Source: CAYTPI01 sp964439625
Lineage (GTDB): Bacteria; Chloroflexota; Anaerolineae; Aggregatilineales; UBA3940
DNA length: 64,000 nucleotides
Direction of reading: 5' to 3'
Assembly (NCBI GenBank): GCA_964439625.1
Contig: CAYTPI010000004.1
Coordinates: forward strand, 1-64,000
The notes beneath the pieces are model-generated. The model had not been told where the DNA came from. It saw only the letters and a list, made by a program, of their open reading frames with translations, and searched no databases. A program made the position numbers and the translations under genes. This document shows positions 43,905 through 52,898 of this stretch, in pieces; position 1 is the first letter of the stretch; every line of letters begins with the position of its first letter.

Positions 43905-44537
43905 CTATGCTTCTGGTGTGTAGTCTGGATTTTCCCAGACAATTAACGAGGCGTTGCCTGCTGATTCTGGCTGCATGAAATAGTCATATAGTACGCCCCG
44001 GACTTCAAAACCTTGTGCTAGTTGGAACGACAGTGTTGGGTCAGTGCGTTTCCCGGCGACGACCTCTGCGATGTAATCTTCAACGGACATTTGGTCTTTT
44101 ACCTTATCGTAACCTGGCACAACGCCCCCGGCGATCATGCCGCGTTTGTTGTGGTCAATGGCGATCTGCTTGCGCATGTCGTACATTGTCCGCCCGATGC
44201 CGCGGCGGCGGTAGTCCGGGTGCACACTAACGTCCGTGCCATAGTACCAGTCGCCATCTGGGTCGTGGGCCGTGTAATAGCTACCACCGATGAAGTCATC
44301 GAGCGTATGCTGGGGGTTGTCAAAATTAAAGTCGATAAAAATCCCTGCACCAAGCCCAACAATGAGGTCACCATCTAAGGCGACAACTGTGCCTTCTGGG
44401 AATACGTCCGCATGCACCAAGAAATGCTTCTCCAGAAATAATTCATCAGAGTGCACTGTTGGAAACGCCAACTTTTGTAGTATTTCAAGCTGAGCGGCAT
44501 GTTCTTTCTTTAAGGTGGTATAGACAATCTCACTCAT
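43905..44537 (-). CDS. GNAT family N-acetyltransferase
   Basis: The 210-residue protein has a GNAT core: ALDGDLIVGLGAG, DVSVHPDYRRRGIGRTMYD (acetyl-CoA loop, R-R-x-G-I-G) and GFEVRGVLYDYFM. It lies 18 bases after the C45 hydrolase gene and 21 bases before the aminotransferase in the amine operon, so acetylation of a polyamine or related amine is plausible, as in SpeG-type enzymes, but not shown. Confidence 0.85.
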   Translation of the reverse strand: MSEIVYTTLKKEHAAQLEILQKLAFPTVHSDELFLEKHFLVHADVFPEGTVVALDGDLIVGLGAGIFIDFNFDNPQHTLDDFIGGSYYTAHDPDGDWYYGTDVSVHPDYRRRGIGRTMYDMRKQIAIDHNKRGMIAGGVVPGYDKVKDQMSVEDYIAEVVAGKRTDPTLSFQLAQGFEVRGVLYDYFMQPESAGNASLIVWENPDYTPEA

Positions 44538-44555
44538 AACATAAATTATCCGTTC

Positions 44556-45650
44556 TTATAGTGTGAAATGTTCAAATGGATGTTCGCTGGGTTTGCCCCA
44601 CACAGCCCACAGCTCGCCCGATTTGGGGCGCATGAGTGCGGCGCCGCACGTTTCGATGTGGTACGGCTCACTGGCGGAGACGCAAATCGTAGGAGCATCA
44701 GCGAGGAGGTCCATTAAATCATCTTCTGTGATTAACGTCGGCTTGTTGAGAGTCTTAAGCGCACGCTTGAGGCGTTTCTCGCTGCTGGCTTGCAGATCAG
44801 GCGGGCGCTTCTGCGCGACGTCCACTGTTTGCGGCACCAAACAGTGGTTGGTATGTACCAAGGCTGCTGAATTCAACTTTTCTACGGAGGTTTCTGTCGG
44901 CATCGCCTCGATGCTGTAGCCGCGACCTGTCTTATCGAACAATAGATAGCTGTGACCGCCTGCGAGTTTCGCCTCGGTGATGCAGGCTAAGGCGTCGTCG
45001 ATGTTCTCCTGCTGGAGTACTTTACGCACCACAAAGGGCCAAGTAACGCCAATTTGCCCATCAGCCGCCATTAAGTTGTTGATGCCGATAGCGATACCAT
45101 GTTCGTTCATGCCGATCTGCCCGACGCAGCCCGTCGTTGAAAACACTAGCGCGTGCGGTTGGTCGTCCAGATGGACATCCAACAAGACCACATACTGGGT
45201 GGCGGTGTCGTGCATATCCCATGTTTGACCAAAAAAACCAGCGCCGTCTGCAAGGTGATCAGGCACAATGAAGGCGGTACAATCATCAATAGGCAGCGCC
45301 GTCAACTTGTCGCCTTGCTGACGGTGTAAACTGTAGATCACGTCAACAAAATCGGTAAAGCCGCCCACAATGATCAACTCTGCCAGCGACAAGCCCGTCG
45401 CTGCTGACAACCCTTCAAGCTCTTCGTATAGTGAAGATGCATAGGCTTGATGATGGGGTAAGCATTGTTCTGCAATGCCGATCACTTCTTGCTTCGGCAG
45501 CTTGGCACCGTTCGTCCACGCGCCTTCCATCACGAGGTTAATACGATCTTCCGTGTAGCGGATGATCATATCTTTATAGGCTTGCCCGTGCTGGTAACCA
45601 ACATCGTATGGGCTACCGTTCAATTTAAGCACGCGAATTGGTCCGGTCAT
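44556..45650 (-). CDS. C45 family autoproteolytic acyltransferase/hydrolase (Ntn fold)
   Basis: The 364-residue protein resembles acyl-CoA:isopenicillin N acyltransferase relatives. Cys 124 in IDDCTAFIV is the expected nucleophile that becomes N-terminal after self-cleavage, and FGQTWDMHDT (residues 140-149) and GHSYLLFDK are family features. The ATG at 45650 is one base after the agmatine deiminase stop, so it belongs in that operon. A hydrolase that removes an acyl or glutamyl group from an amine or amide intermediate would fit the site (inference); it is not a known member of polyamine pathways. Confidence 0.82.
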   Translation of the reverse strand: MTGPIRVLKLNGSPYDVGYQHGQAYKDMIIRYTEDRINLVMEGAWTNGAKLPKQEVIGIAEQCLPHHQAYASSLYEELEGLSAATGLSLAELIIVGGFTDFVDVIYSLHRQQGDKLTALPIDDCTAFIVPDHLADGAGFFGQTWDMHDTATQYVVLLDVHLDDQPHALVFSTTGCVGQIGMNEHGIAIGINNLMAADGQIGVTWPFVVRKVLQQENIDDALACITEAKLAGGHSYLLFDKTGRGYSIEAMPTETSVEKLNSAALVHTNHCLVPQTVDVAQKRPPDLQASSEKRLKRALKTLNKPTLITEDDLMDLLADAPTICVSASEPYHIETCGAALMRPKSGELWAVWGKPSEHPFEHFTL

Positions 45651-45651
45651 C

Positions 45652-46959
45652 TTATTTTTTCTTCTCAACTTTTGGTTGCTGCTGCGTAATACAGTGAATG
45701 TTACCGCCCCCCAACAAAATTTCGCGGGCGTAGACGGCTTTAACTCGATGGCGAGGAAACGCCGTCTGGATGGTTTCAGCGGCACGCGTATCGTAGGTTA
45801 TATCGTTGAAGATCGGCATGATGATGCCGCCATTGGCGATGTAAAAATTAGCGTAAGAAGCCGCCATCCGCTGGCCTTCAAGCCGCTCATAGCTCGTCTC
45901 GACTTCCTCAATACCCAGTGACTCGTCTTCACTGTAGTACATTGGGGTAGGCTGGTGCAACCGGTGCACCTTGAACGAGCGTTCTTGGGCATCGGTTGTG
46001 GTTGAAAGTATTTCGTATGCTTCATGTGAAATATCATACTGCGGGTCGTCCGGGTCGTCCGTCCAAGTCAGTAGAATTTCTCCGGGGCGGGCAAAACAGA
46101 CCAGGTTATCAACATGACCGCTGGTCTCATCGAGGAAGACGCCACGCTTTAGCCAGATCACCTTCTCGATGTTTAGATAGGTCATCAGTCGTTCTTCAAT
46201 CTCGCTTTTGCTGAGATCGGGATTGCGGTTTGGGTTGAGCAGACATTCCTCTGTGGTGATCAGGGTGCCGTCGCCGTCTGTGTGAATAGCACCGCCTTCT
46301 AACACGAAGTTGGCCTTGTAGCGCTTGGCATTGACGACTTGTGCGATCTGTGACGCGGTCCGTCTGTCATGCTCGAATGGTTCATATAAGCCGCCCCAGG
46401 CATTGAATTCCCAATCGACGGCGCGCAGCTCGCCTTCATCATTTGTGACGAACGTCGGGCCGTTGTCGCGCACCCATGAGTCGTTATAGTCAACTGGCAC
46501 CACGCTGATGTTGGGGCCGAGGATTTGCTGGGCCTCTTCGATTAAATCGGCGCGGCAGCCAACGGTGACGGGTTCAAACTTCGCAATCGTCTGGGCAACG
46601 CGGGCAAAGGCCCTGTGTGCATGGTAGGCATTCTCGCGCCAGACGTCACCACGGTAGGGCCAGAGCATCCAACAGCGGGCGTGCGGCTCGTACTCGGCTG
46701 GCATGCGGAAGCCGTCATCACGGGGCGTCGTGTCGAAGTCTGCCGGTGGGATCGGAGCCAATTCAATGATTGGCTCTTTCTCCTCAGCGGTTTCCGACTC
46801 CACAATTGGGATAGTATCCGGCCTGTCAAGGGTAGTGGCATCGGGTGCGATGTCCGCAGCCGCCAGCCCCTCTGAAGAATTATCCGTGCTAGCAACATCT
46901 TCCAAGGACATATCGTCCTCTGGTAAGATAATTGCTTCATCGGGTGATTGGTCAGCCAT
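45652..46959 (-). CDS. aguA: Agmatine deiminase with unusual acidic N-terminal extension
   Basis: AguA hydrolyses agmatine to N-carbamoylputrescine and ammonia. The core begins at about residue 80 (TPRDDGFRMPAEYEPHARCW) and shows NDSWVRDNGPTF, LEGGAIHTDGDGT, DETSGHVDNL and the catalytic Cys in GGGNIHCITQQQP. Before it lies an approximately 75-residue, Asp/Glu-rich, low-complexity segment that ordinary agmatine deiminases lack. The ATG at 46959 overlaps the end of the SSADH gene by 8 bases and the C45 gene follows after one base, indicating tight coupling. Confidence 0.93.
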   Translation of the reverse strand: MADQSPDEAIILPEDDMSLEDVASTDNSSEGLAAADIAPDATTLDRPDTIPIVESETAEEKEPIIELAPIPPADFDTTPRDDGFRMPAEYEPHARCWMLWPYRGDVWRENAYHAHRAFARVAQTIAKFEPVTVGCRADLIEEAQQILGPNISVVPVDYNDSWVRDNGPTFVTNDEGELRAVDWEFNAWGGLYEPFEHDRRTASQIAQVVNAKRYKANFVLEGGAIHTDGDGTLITTEECLLNPNRNPDLSKSEIEERLMTYLNIEKVIWLKRGVFLDETSGHVDNLVCFARPGEILLTWTDDPDDPQYDISHEAYEILSTTTDAQERSFKVHRLHQPTPMYYSEDESLGIEEVETSYERLEGQRMAASYANFYIANGGIIMPIFNDITYDTRAAETIQTAFPRHRVKAVYAREILLGGGNIHCITQQQPKVEKKK

Positions 46960-48403
46960 CAACGCCTCCGATGAAGATCGTCTTTGACTCGACGTATTCC
47001 ATCACGCCTTCGGTGCCGCTCTCGCGGCCCAGCCCACTCTGCTTGATGCCACCCATCGGCGCTTCAGGCGTGGCGGGTAGGTAGTCGTTGATGCACACCA
47101 TGCCATACGCCAGCCGCTCAGACATGAGCAACGCAGTGTTGAGGTCACTGGTGTTGACGAAGGCCGTCAGGCCATAGTCGGTGTCGTTCGCCATCTCGAT
47201 CAAGTCATCCATGCCACTGAATGGGATGATTGGCATGACAGGGCCGAATATCTCTTGGCGGTAGGCAGGGCTGTCCTGTTTGACGTCGGTCAGAACAGTC
47301 GGTTCGTAGAAGTACCCACCGAGATCACCCCTGGCACGCTTACCACCTGCTAAAACTTGAGCACCCATCCCGACGGTTTCTGTGACGATCTGCTCGACGC
47401 GCTCAAGCTGCTTCTCGTTGATCAAAGGGCCGACTGCCACATCGCTATCGAGGCCGCTGCCCAACTTCAGAACGCGACTCTTTGCCGCAACCATTTCAGC
47501 GAACTCATCCGCGATGGATTCGTGGACGTAAAAACGCTGCGGCGAGACACACACCTGCCCACAGTTGCGGTACTTCCAAGCGACGGCCTTATCTGCGACG
47601 AATTCGAGGTCGGGCACGTCAGGGAAGACGATAAAAGGGGCATTACCGCCCAGTTCTAATGATAACTGTGTGACAGTCCTTGAGGCACCATCCATCAAGA
47701 GTTTGCCCACGCGGGTGCTGCCTGTAAAGTGAATCTTGCGAACACGCGGGTCACTGAGCAGTGCTTGACCCATGCCGGGTGGGTCACCGTTGATCAAGTT
47801 GACGACACCCGCCGGAATGCCACTAGCGTAGAAAGCCTGTGCAACCGCCATCCCAGAGCGAGGCGTGAATTCAGAGGGGCGACCGACCACGGTACAGCCC
47901 GCCGCCAACGCCGAGGACCATGCTCGCACCACATTGTAAACTGGGAAGTTCCACGCGGTAATCGTACCGACCACACCCAGCGGTTGGTACCACACCTGAA
48001 TGCGTCGGTCTTTCTTGCGTGCGGGGATCACGCGTCCATTGATGCGCTTGGCTTCTTCGGCGGCATAAATGATGTAGTTGGGCGCGCTGCGCCACTCTGC
48101 CAGCGATTCGCTGTAGGGCTTCCCTGACTCTTCTGTGGTTAGTGTTGCCAGCTCTTCAGCCTGGTCAAGCAGCCATTGCGCTGCGTCCATTAGAATGGGG
48201 TAGCGCTCGTAGGCTGTCATGCTCGACCAGTCAGGGAAAGCCGCCGCAGCCGCATCGATTGCGTTTTGCGCGTCGGTCGCGTCGCCAAAGGGTACTTGCT
48301 GCAAGACCGTACTAGTCGCTGGGTTGACTAAGTCCCAAGTACCGCCATTGGCTGCATCCACCCAGTGACCACCAATCAACTGCTTGAAGTGGTAGTCACT
48401 CAT
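46952..48403 (-). CDS. NAD(P)-dependent succinate-semialdehyde dehydrogenase-type aldehyde dehydrogenase
   Basis: The 483-residue enzyme has the ALDH features: ITAWNFPVYN, FTGSTRVGKLL, the catalytic Glu in LELGGNAPFIVF and the catalytic Cys in RNCGQVCVSPQRFYVH, EIFGPVMPI. Directly following the GABA aminotransferase gene with a 4-base overlap, it should oxidise succinic semialdehyde to succinate. Membership in the broader NAD-dependent aldehyde dehydrogenases means that 4-aminobutanal is an alternative substrate. Confidence 0.9.
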   Translation of the reverse strand: MSDYHFKQLIGGHWVDAANGGTWDLVNPATSTVLQQVPFGDATDAQNAIDAAAAAFPDWSSMTAYERYPILMDAAQWLLDQAEELATLTTEESGKPYSESLAEWRSAPNYIIYAAEEAKRINGRVIPARKKDRRIQVWYQPLGVVGTITAWNFPVYNVVRAWSSALAAGCTVVGRPSEFTPRSGMAVAQAFYASGIPAGVVNLINGDPPGMGQALLSDPRVRKIHFTGSTRVGKLLMDGASRTVTQLSLELGGNAPFIVFPDVPDLEFVADKAVAWKYRNCGQVCVSPQRFYVHESIADEFAEMVAAKSRVLKLGSGLDSDVAVGPLINEKQLERVEQIVTETVGMGAQVLAGGKRARGDLGGYFYEPTVLTDVKQDSPAYRQEIFGPVMPIIPFSGMDDLIEMANDTDYGLTAFVNTSDLNTALLMSERLAYGMVCINDYLPATPEAPMGGIKQSGLGRESGTEGVMEYVESKTIFIGGVDG

Positions 48404-49770
48404 AGGTTCGGGGCCTCTAACACAGCCGCATCAACCGCTTGCTCAAGGATAACCATGCCCTCGTCGATCTGCTCTAGGGGCACATTTAATGGGGGTAAGA
48501 AACGGATGCAGTTGCTGTACAACCCAGCCCGGATCGTGATTAGCCCGCGCTGGAGCGTCTCCTGGGCAATTCGGTTGGTGAGGTCTGCAAAAGGCTCCTT
48601 TGTACCCGCATCGCGCACGCATTCCATCACCAACATGGGGCCGAGGCCGCGCACATCACCGATGTAGTTAGGATGTGTCATCTGAATGCGCTCCAAATGC
48701 GAGCGGATGCGCGCGCCAACCGCCCGTGCATGGGCCAGGAAGTCCGGCTGGCGGATCATCTCGATAGCTTCAATCGCTGCGACGCAAGCCAGCGGGTTGC
48801 CGCTGTAGGTGCCGCCAAGGCCGCCAGGGTGCGGCGCATCGATGATTTCGGCTCGTCCAGTGATCGCAGCGAGGGGCATCCCAGCTGCCAATGACTTACC
48901 CGTAATGGTGATATCCGCTTTGACGTCATAATGATCCATGGTGAACATTTGACCTGTACGCCCGAAACCGCACTGTACCTCGTCGGCAATCATGACGATG
49001 CCGTGTTCGTCGCACAGTTCACGCAGACGCTGCAAATAACGCGCTGGCACGGGGATAAACCCACCTTCGCCTTGTACCGGCTCAATCACCACACAAGCGA
49101 CCTCTGGCGCATGCACGTAAGCGACAAAGGCATTCTCCAACTGCCAGATGCAGTAATTAATATAGGATTCTTCGCTCATCTCAGCCGGGCGACGGTACAC
49201 ATTCGGGAAGTGAATGCGGTAGACCTCCGGTGCGAATGGGCCGAAGCTCTTCTTAAACAGCGACCATTTGCTGGTCATTGCCATTGTCATGCTGGTACGT
49301 CCATGGTAAGCCCCCTCAAATACGAGGACAGCCTGCCGACCCGTGTAGGCCCGTGCCACTTTGACCGCAGCCTCGACGGCTTCGGCACCGCTGTTGAGCA
49401 GTACGGTCTTCTTCTCGAAGTCGCCGGGGATCACGTCATTCAAGAGCTCGGCTACTTTGACGAACGGCTCGTAGGTGCTGACAATCGCACACATGTGGAT
49501 CAGCTTCTCGGCTTGCGCAGAGAGGGCATCAACGACGGTGCCGGGTGTGTGGCCTACGGCGAGTGTGCCAATGCCACCTGCAAAGTCCAGCAGGGTGTTG
49601 CCATCGACATCTGTCACGAGCGCGCCATGCGCCGCCTCAATTGCGATTGGGGTCAGTTTAGCGGCCCCTTTGGACATCGCAGCTTCGCGCCGCGCGACGA
49701 TTGCACGGCTTTTGGGGCCGGGTATTTCAGTGACGAGGTTAATCGATTTTGTGATAGATACTTCTGCCAT
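48400..49770 (-). CDS. gabT: 4-aminobutyrate aminotransferase
   Basis: The 456-residue class III aminotransferase begins TEIPGPKSRAIVARREAAMSKG as GabT does, with LLNSGAEAVEAAVKVAR, FEGAYHGRTSMTM, MIADEVQCGFGRTG, and the PLP Lys in TITGKSLAAGMPLAAI. It moves the amino group of GABA to 2-oxoglutarate, giving succinic semialdehyde. The stop overlaps the SSADH start (ATGA). N-carbamoylputrescine amidase is 30 bases upstream. A 5-aminovalerate activity is possible as well. Confidence 0.92.
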   Translation of the reverse strand: MAEVSITKSINLVTEIPGPKSRAIVARREAAMSKGAAKLTPIAIEAAHGALVTDVDGNTLLDFAGGIGTLAVGHTPGTVVDALSAQAEKLIHMCAIVSTYEPFVKVAELLNDVIPGDFEKKTVLLNSGAEAVEAAVKVARAYTGRQAVLVFEGAYHGRTSMTMAMTSKWSLFKKSFGPFAPEVYRIHFPNVYRRPAEMSEESYINYCIWQLENAFVAYVHAPEVACVVIEPVQGEGGFIPVPARYLQRLRELCDEHGIVMIADEVQCGFGRTGQMFTMDHYDVKADITITGKSLAAGMPLAAITGRAEIIDAPHPGGLGGTYSGNPLACVAAIEAIEMIRQPDFLAHARAVGARIRSHLERIQMTHPNYIGDVRGLGPMLVMECVRDAGTKEPFADLTNRIAQETLQRGLITIRAGLYSNCIRFLPPLNVPLEQIDEGMVILEQAVDAAVLEAPNL

Positions 49771-49800
49771 GTTGGGGGACTCCCTTGGTTACGGTGAACA

Positions 49801-50643
49801 TTATTCTTTGATAATTGCTTGGTAAACTCCGGGCCGACGTTGCTTGAGCAGCGGAAATAATCGTCGCCATTCATCAAAAAAATCTGGGTCTAAGTCGGCG
49901 TATATCACCTCACTCTGATCCCGGCTCGCCTCTGCTCGTATCGTTCCCATAGGGTCACAGATAAAGCTGCTGCCATAGAATTCGACGCCCTCGGTGCCAA
50001 CCCGGTTTGCCGCTGCGATGTACACGCCATTGGCGATGGCCTGCCCACGCATGACGGTCTGCCAGGCGTCTTTTGTATCGATATCCGGGGCGGTCGGCTC
50101 TGAACCAATCGCAGTGGGGTAGAAGATATATTCAGCGCCATTTAATGCCGAGATACGCGATACTTCCGGGAACCATTGATCATAGCAGGTGGGTACACTG
50201 ACCTTGAGCGCACCGATGTTGTGCACTGGGAATTCAGCATCTCCATCAAAGTAATGATCTTCATGGTAGCCAACCCCTTGAGGGATATGCACTTTGCGCG
50301 TAAAAGCAGCCAAGCTGCCCGCTGGATTATGCAGCGTGGCAGTATCCCGGTAGATGCCAGCACCGGCATCTTCAAAGATACTGCCGATGATCCATACCTG
50401 ATGTTTGCTTGACAGACTACTCAGGAACTCGTCAGTGGGGCCGCCGTGTAATGGCTCTGCCCATTTATAGTTTTTTTCATCGATGACACTGGCAAAGTAA
50501 GGCGAAAGCGTGAACTCCTGTAAGCAGACTAAATCTGCATCAGCGCCTGCTGCCTCTGCGACGAGCTGTTGGTAGTCCTTGACCATCTTTTCACGGCTGC
50601 CAGGCCAGTGCGTCTGGATAACCGCCACACGTAGTGAGTCCAA
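49801..50643 (-). CDS. aguB: N-carbamoylputrescine amidase-like nitrilase-family enzyme
   Basis: This carbon-nitrogen hydrolase has the Glu-Lys-Cys triad: LQEFTLSPYF, TRKVHIPQG and VPTCYDQWFPEVSR, with segments (GYHEDHYFDG, QWFPE) typical of AguB, which splits N-carbamoylputrescine into putrescine, CO2 and ammonia. That completes the step after AguA in the same operon. The start is taken at the TTG of 50643 (280 residues), with GGGAG eight bases upstream; the ATG at 50706 would add 21 residues and lies before a hairpin. Confidence 0.9.
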   Translation of the reverse strand: MDSLRVAVIQTHWPGSREKMVKDYQQLVAEAAGADADLVCLQEFTLSPYFASVIDEKNYKWAEPLHGGPTDEFLSSLSSKHQVWIIGSIFEDAGAGIYRDTATLHNPAGSLAAFTRKVHIPQGVGYHEDHYFDGDAEFPVHNIGALKVSVPTCYDQWFPEVSRISALNGAEYIFYPTAIGSEPTAPDIDTKDAWQTVMRGQAIANGVYIAAANRVGTEGVEFYGSSFICDPMGTIRAEASRDQSEVIYADLDPDFFDEWRRLFPLLKQRRPGVYQAIIKE

Positions 50644-50672
50644 CCTGATTCTCCCAGCGAAGATACATGCAA

Positions 50673-50692
50673 GGGGCCGCCGAAGCGACCCC
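50673..50692 (-). promoter_or_regulatory. Stable tetraloop hairpin between potD and aguB
   Basis: Read on the minus strand, GGGGTCGC-TTCG-GCGGCCCC forms an 8-bp stem (one G-T pair) closed by a UUCG tetraloop. It lies 26 bases after the potD stop and before the aguB start. There is no T run. Hairpins at this place in transporter operons commonly protect the binding-protein mRNA and lower downstream expression. Confidence 0.5.
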
Positions 50693-50718
50693 CAGATTGT
50701 GCGCATATTTTCGGTGAC

Positions 50719-51885
50719 TTAACGGGCTTTAACGGCAGTCCATGTATCAGAGAAGATCACAGTCTCTTCGTTACGTTCCAGCCACTCAAGACGCTCATAA
50801 GTCTCATCATCGACTGTCATACCACGCTCATCTAGCAGCGCAAAGTAGCTCTCATCTAGCAGCGGTTCGGCGGCAGCGTTCGGCGTGAAGTAGTACGTCC
50901 AGCCAGAAAGCTGAGCACCGACCTCTGGTTCAAGGATGTAGTTGATGAAGATTTCAGCAGTGTACTGCTCAGGCGCATCGGCAGGGATTGCCATATTGTC
51001 CATCCAGATTACGGCACCCTCTTCTGGGATGAAGTAGCGGATGTTCTCGTTCTCGTCAGCAGCCAGCGCGACACCACCAGACCATGCCAGAGCGGCGACG
51101 ACTTCTTCAGAAGCAAGCGTCTGGTTGAAGTTATCTGAGTTGTAGCCTGCCAAGCATTCCTTCTGAGCAATCAGCAACTCTTCGACTTCTGCATGAGCCT
51201 CTGGGCTGGTCTCATTGACGCTGTAACCGAGGTATTTCAGCGCTGCACCGGGTGTTTCGCGCTCGTCATCCAGCACGGAGACGAAGCCATCGTTTTCGCA
51301 GAGGAGTTCTGGATCAAATATGATTGCCGAACTGGTTGGTTCTTCATCAAAGAACTCGGTGTTGTAAGCAATGCCGGAGGTACCCCACTGGTATGGAATA
51401 CTGTACACATTGCCAGGGTCGAAGTACTGGTCCATCAGTTCTGGATCGAGGTTATCGATATTAGGGACGTTGTCTTTGTTGATCTCGGCCAACAGACCAT
51501 CTGCTTGCATCAGGTCAACCGCATAGTCAGACGGGAACACCAGACTGTAGCCAGAGTTACCCGCTTGGATGCGCGCAATCATATCCTCGTTGCTGGAGAA
51601 GACATCCTCCGTGACGGTTACACCGCAGGCCTCTTCGAACTGGGTCAGAATCTCTGGGTCCATGTACTCCGACCAGTTGAAGATGAAAATTTCATCTGCG
51701 AGTAATTCTGGGTCACCACAGAAAGCCTCTGGAGCTTCTGCGACTTCTTCACCTTCTTCGGCTGCCTCTTCAGCTGCTTCTTCTTCAGCGGGTGGGGCGC
51801 TACAGGCTGCCACCACTAGCGCTACGACTGCTATCAATGACAGCAGCATCAGACGATTGAAACGAAACTTTGAAAACATATCCAC
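50719..51885 (-). CDS. potD: Spermidine/putrescine ABC transporter substrate-binding lipoprotein
   Basis: The 388-residue lipoprotein has a signal peptide with the lipobox LVVAACSAP (Cys 28), a Glu/Ala-rich linker (about residues 32-54) and the PotD fold: IFIFNWSEYMDPEILTQFEEACGVTV, YSLVFPSDYAVDLM, YSIPYQWGTSGIAYN and MDNMAIPADAPE. It binds polyamines outside the membrane and hands them to PotBC. An AGGAGGAAG ribosome-binding site and a small hairpin at 51929-51946 precede it, suggesting higher expression than its neighbours. Confidence 0.93.
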   Translation of the reverse strand: MDMFSKFRFNRLMLLSLIAVVALVVAACSAPPAEEEAAEEAAEEGEEVAEAPEAFCGDPELLADEIFIFNWSEYMDPEILTQFEEACGVTVTEDVFSSNEDMIARIQAGNSGYSLVFPSDYAVDLMQADGLLAEINKDNVPNIDNLDPELMDQYFDPGNVYSIPYQWGTSGIAYNTEFFDEEPTSSAIIFDPELLCENDGFVSVLDDERETPGAALKYLGYSVNETSPEAHAEVEELLIAQKECLAGYNSDNFNQTLASEEVVAALAWSGGVALAADENENIRYFIPEEGAVIWMDNMAIPADAPEQYTAEIFINYILEPEVGAQLSGWTYYFTPNAAAEPLLDESYFALLDERGMTVDDETYERLEWLERNEETVIFSDTWTAVKAR

Positions 51886-51977
51886 TTCCTCCTAAAAAGC
51901 GTACTTAACGAAATTGTTGTTATAGAAGCGTGGTTACGGCACCACGAACTTCACGTAGAGAGTTGGATGCAGGCACT

Positions 51978-52898
51978 TCAGCGAGAAAGTCTCCGGCGCT
52001 GCATAATCTGAGAGATGACTACTAATGTCATAGACACCAGCACCATCAGGGTCGAGATCGCGTTGATCTCTGGGCTAATCGCTCGGCGAATGCGTCCGAA
52101 TACCTCGATGGGCAGGGTTGTCCCGCCTGGCCCCGTTGTAAAGAAAGTGATCACGAAATCATCGAGTGATAGGGTAAAGGCCAACAAGGCCCCCCCCAAG
52201 ATGCCCGGCATGATCAACGGTAAGGTCACCTTGCGGAAGGTCATCCATTCGTTGGCCCCTAGGTCTTGCGCGGCCTCCTCGATGGCAGGGTCAAGCTCAC
52301 GCAGGCTGGTGCGGACAACAATCGCGACGAACGAAATATTAAAGGCAACATGCGCGATGATCACCGTACCAATGCCTTGGCGGATGGCGTTGCTGCTGTC
52401 CAGCCCGAAGGCCGTGTTGAGTGCGCCAATCGTCAAGGCGAAGAAAGCCAACAGCGAAATGCCCATCACAATATCAGGCACGATAACTGGCAAATATAGA
52501 ATGCCATCATAAGTTTTCTTCAATGGGAACTTGAAACGTTCCATCGCGATTGCCGTCATCGTGCCAAGGATGGTTGAAATTAACGTAGCAATACTGGCAA
52601 TCACGAGGCTGTTGCGCAGGGCCATCAGGACACTCTCATTGGTAAGCATGACGCCGTACCAACGCAGCGTAAAACCTTCCCAGCGGGCGCCGAGCAGTGA
52701 GTCGTTGAAAGAATAGATGATCAGCACCAGAATAGGTGCATACAAGAAAATAAACGAGAAAATTGCATTCCCGATCAGGGCAATCTTGCCAATTCGTAGG
52801 ATGAGGCTGGCGGTACCACCCTTAGAAGACGGACGCTTGACACGCACCGTCGAAGTGGCTGGCGCAAACTTTTCGGCAGGTTGTTGGACAGTACTCAT
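51978..52898 (-). CDS. potC: Spermidine/putrescine ABC transporter permease PotC
   Basis: The 306-residue protein has a basic N-terminal extension, six membrane helices and the EAA loop in AAQDLGANEWMTFRKVTLPLIMPGI, followed by LSLDDFVITFFTTGPGGTTLPIEV, typical for PotC. It forms the channel with PotB. Its ATG overlaps the potB stop by 4 bases. Confidence 0.92.
   Translation of the reverse strand: MSTVQQPAEKFAPATSTVRVKRPSSKGGTASLILRIGKIALIGNAIFSFIFLYAPILVLIIYSFNDSLLGARWEGFTLRWYGVMLTNESVLMALRNSLVIASIATLISTILGTMTAIAMERFKFPLKKTYDGILYLPVIVPDIVMGISLLAFFALTIGALNTAFGLDSSNAIRQGIGTVIIAHVAFNISFVAIVVRTSLRELDPAIEEAAQDLGANEWMTFRKVTLPLIMPGILGGALLAFTLSLDDFVITFFTTGPGGTTLPIEVFGRIRRAISPEINAISTLMVLVSMTLVVISQIMQRRRLSR

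Noticed and set aside
48931..49797. A 288-codon plus-strand open frame
   Set aside because: It lies antisense to gabT over its whole length; its translation has no recognisable motif and gabT has all catalytic residues.
51193..51705. A 170-codon plus-strand frame
   Set aside because: It is antisense to potD; potD has a signal peptide and family motifs, this frame has none.
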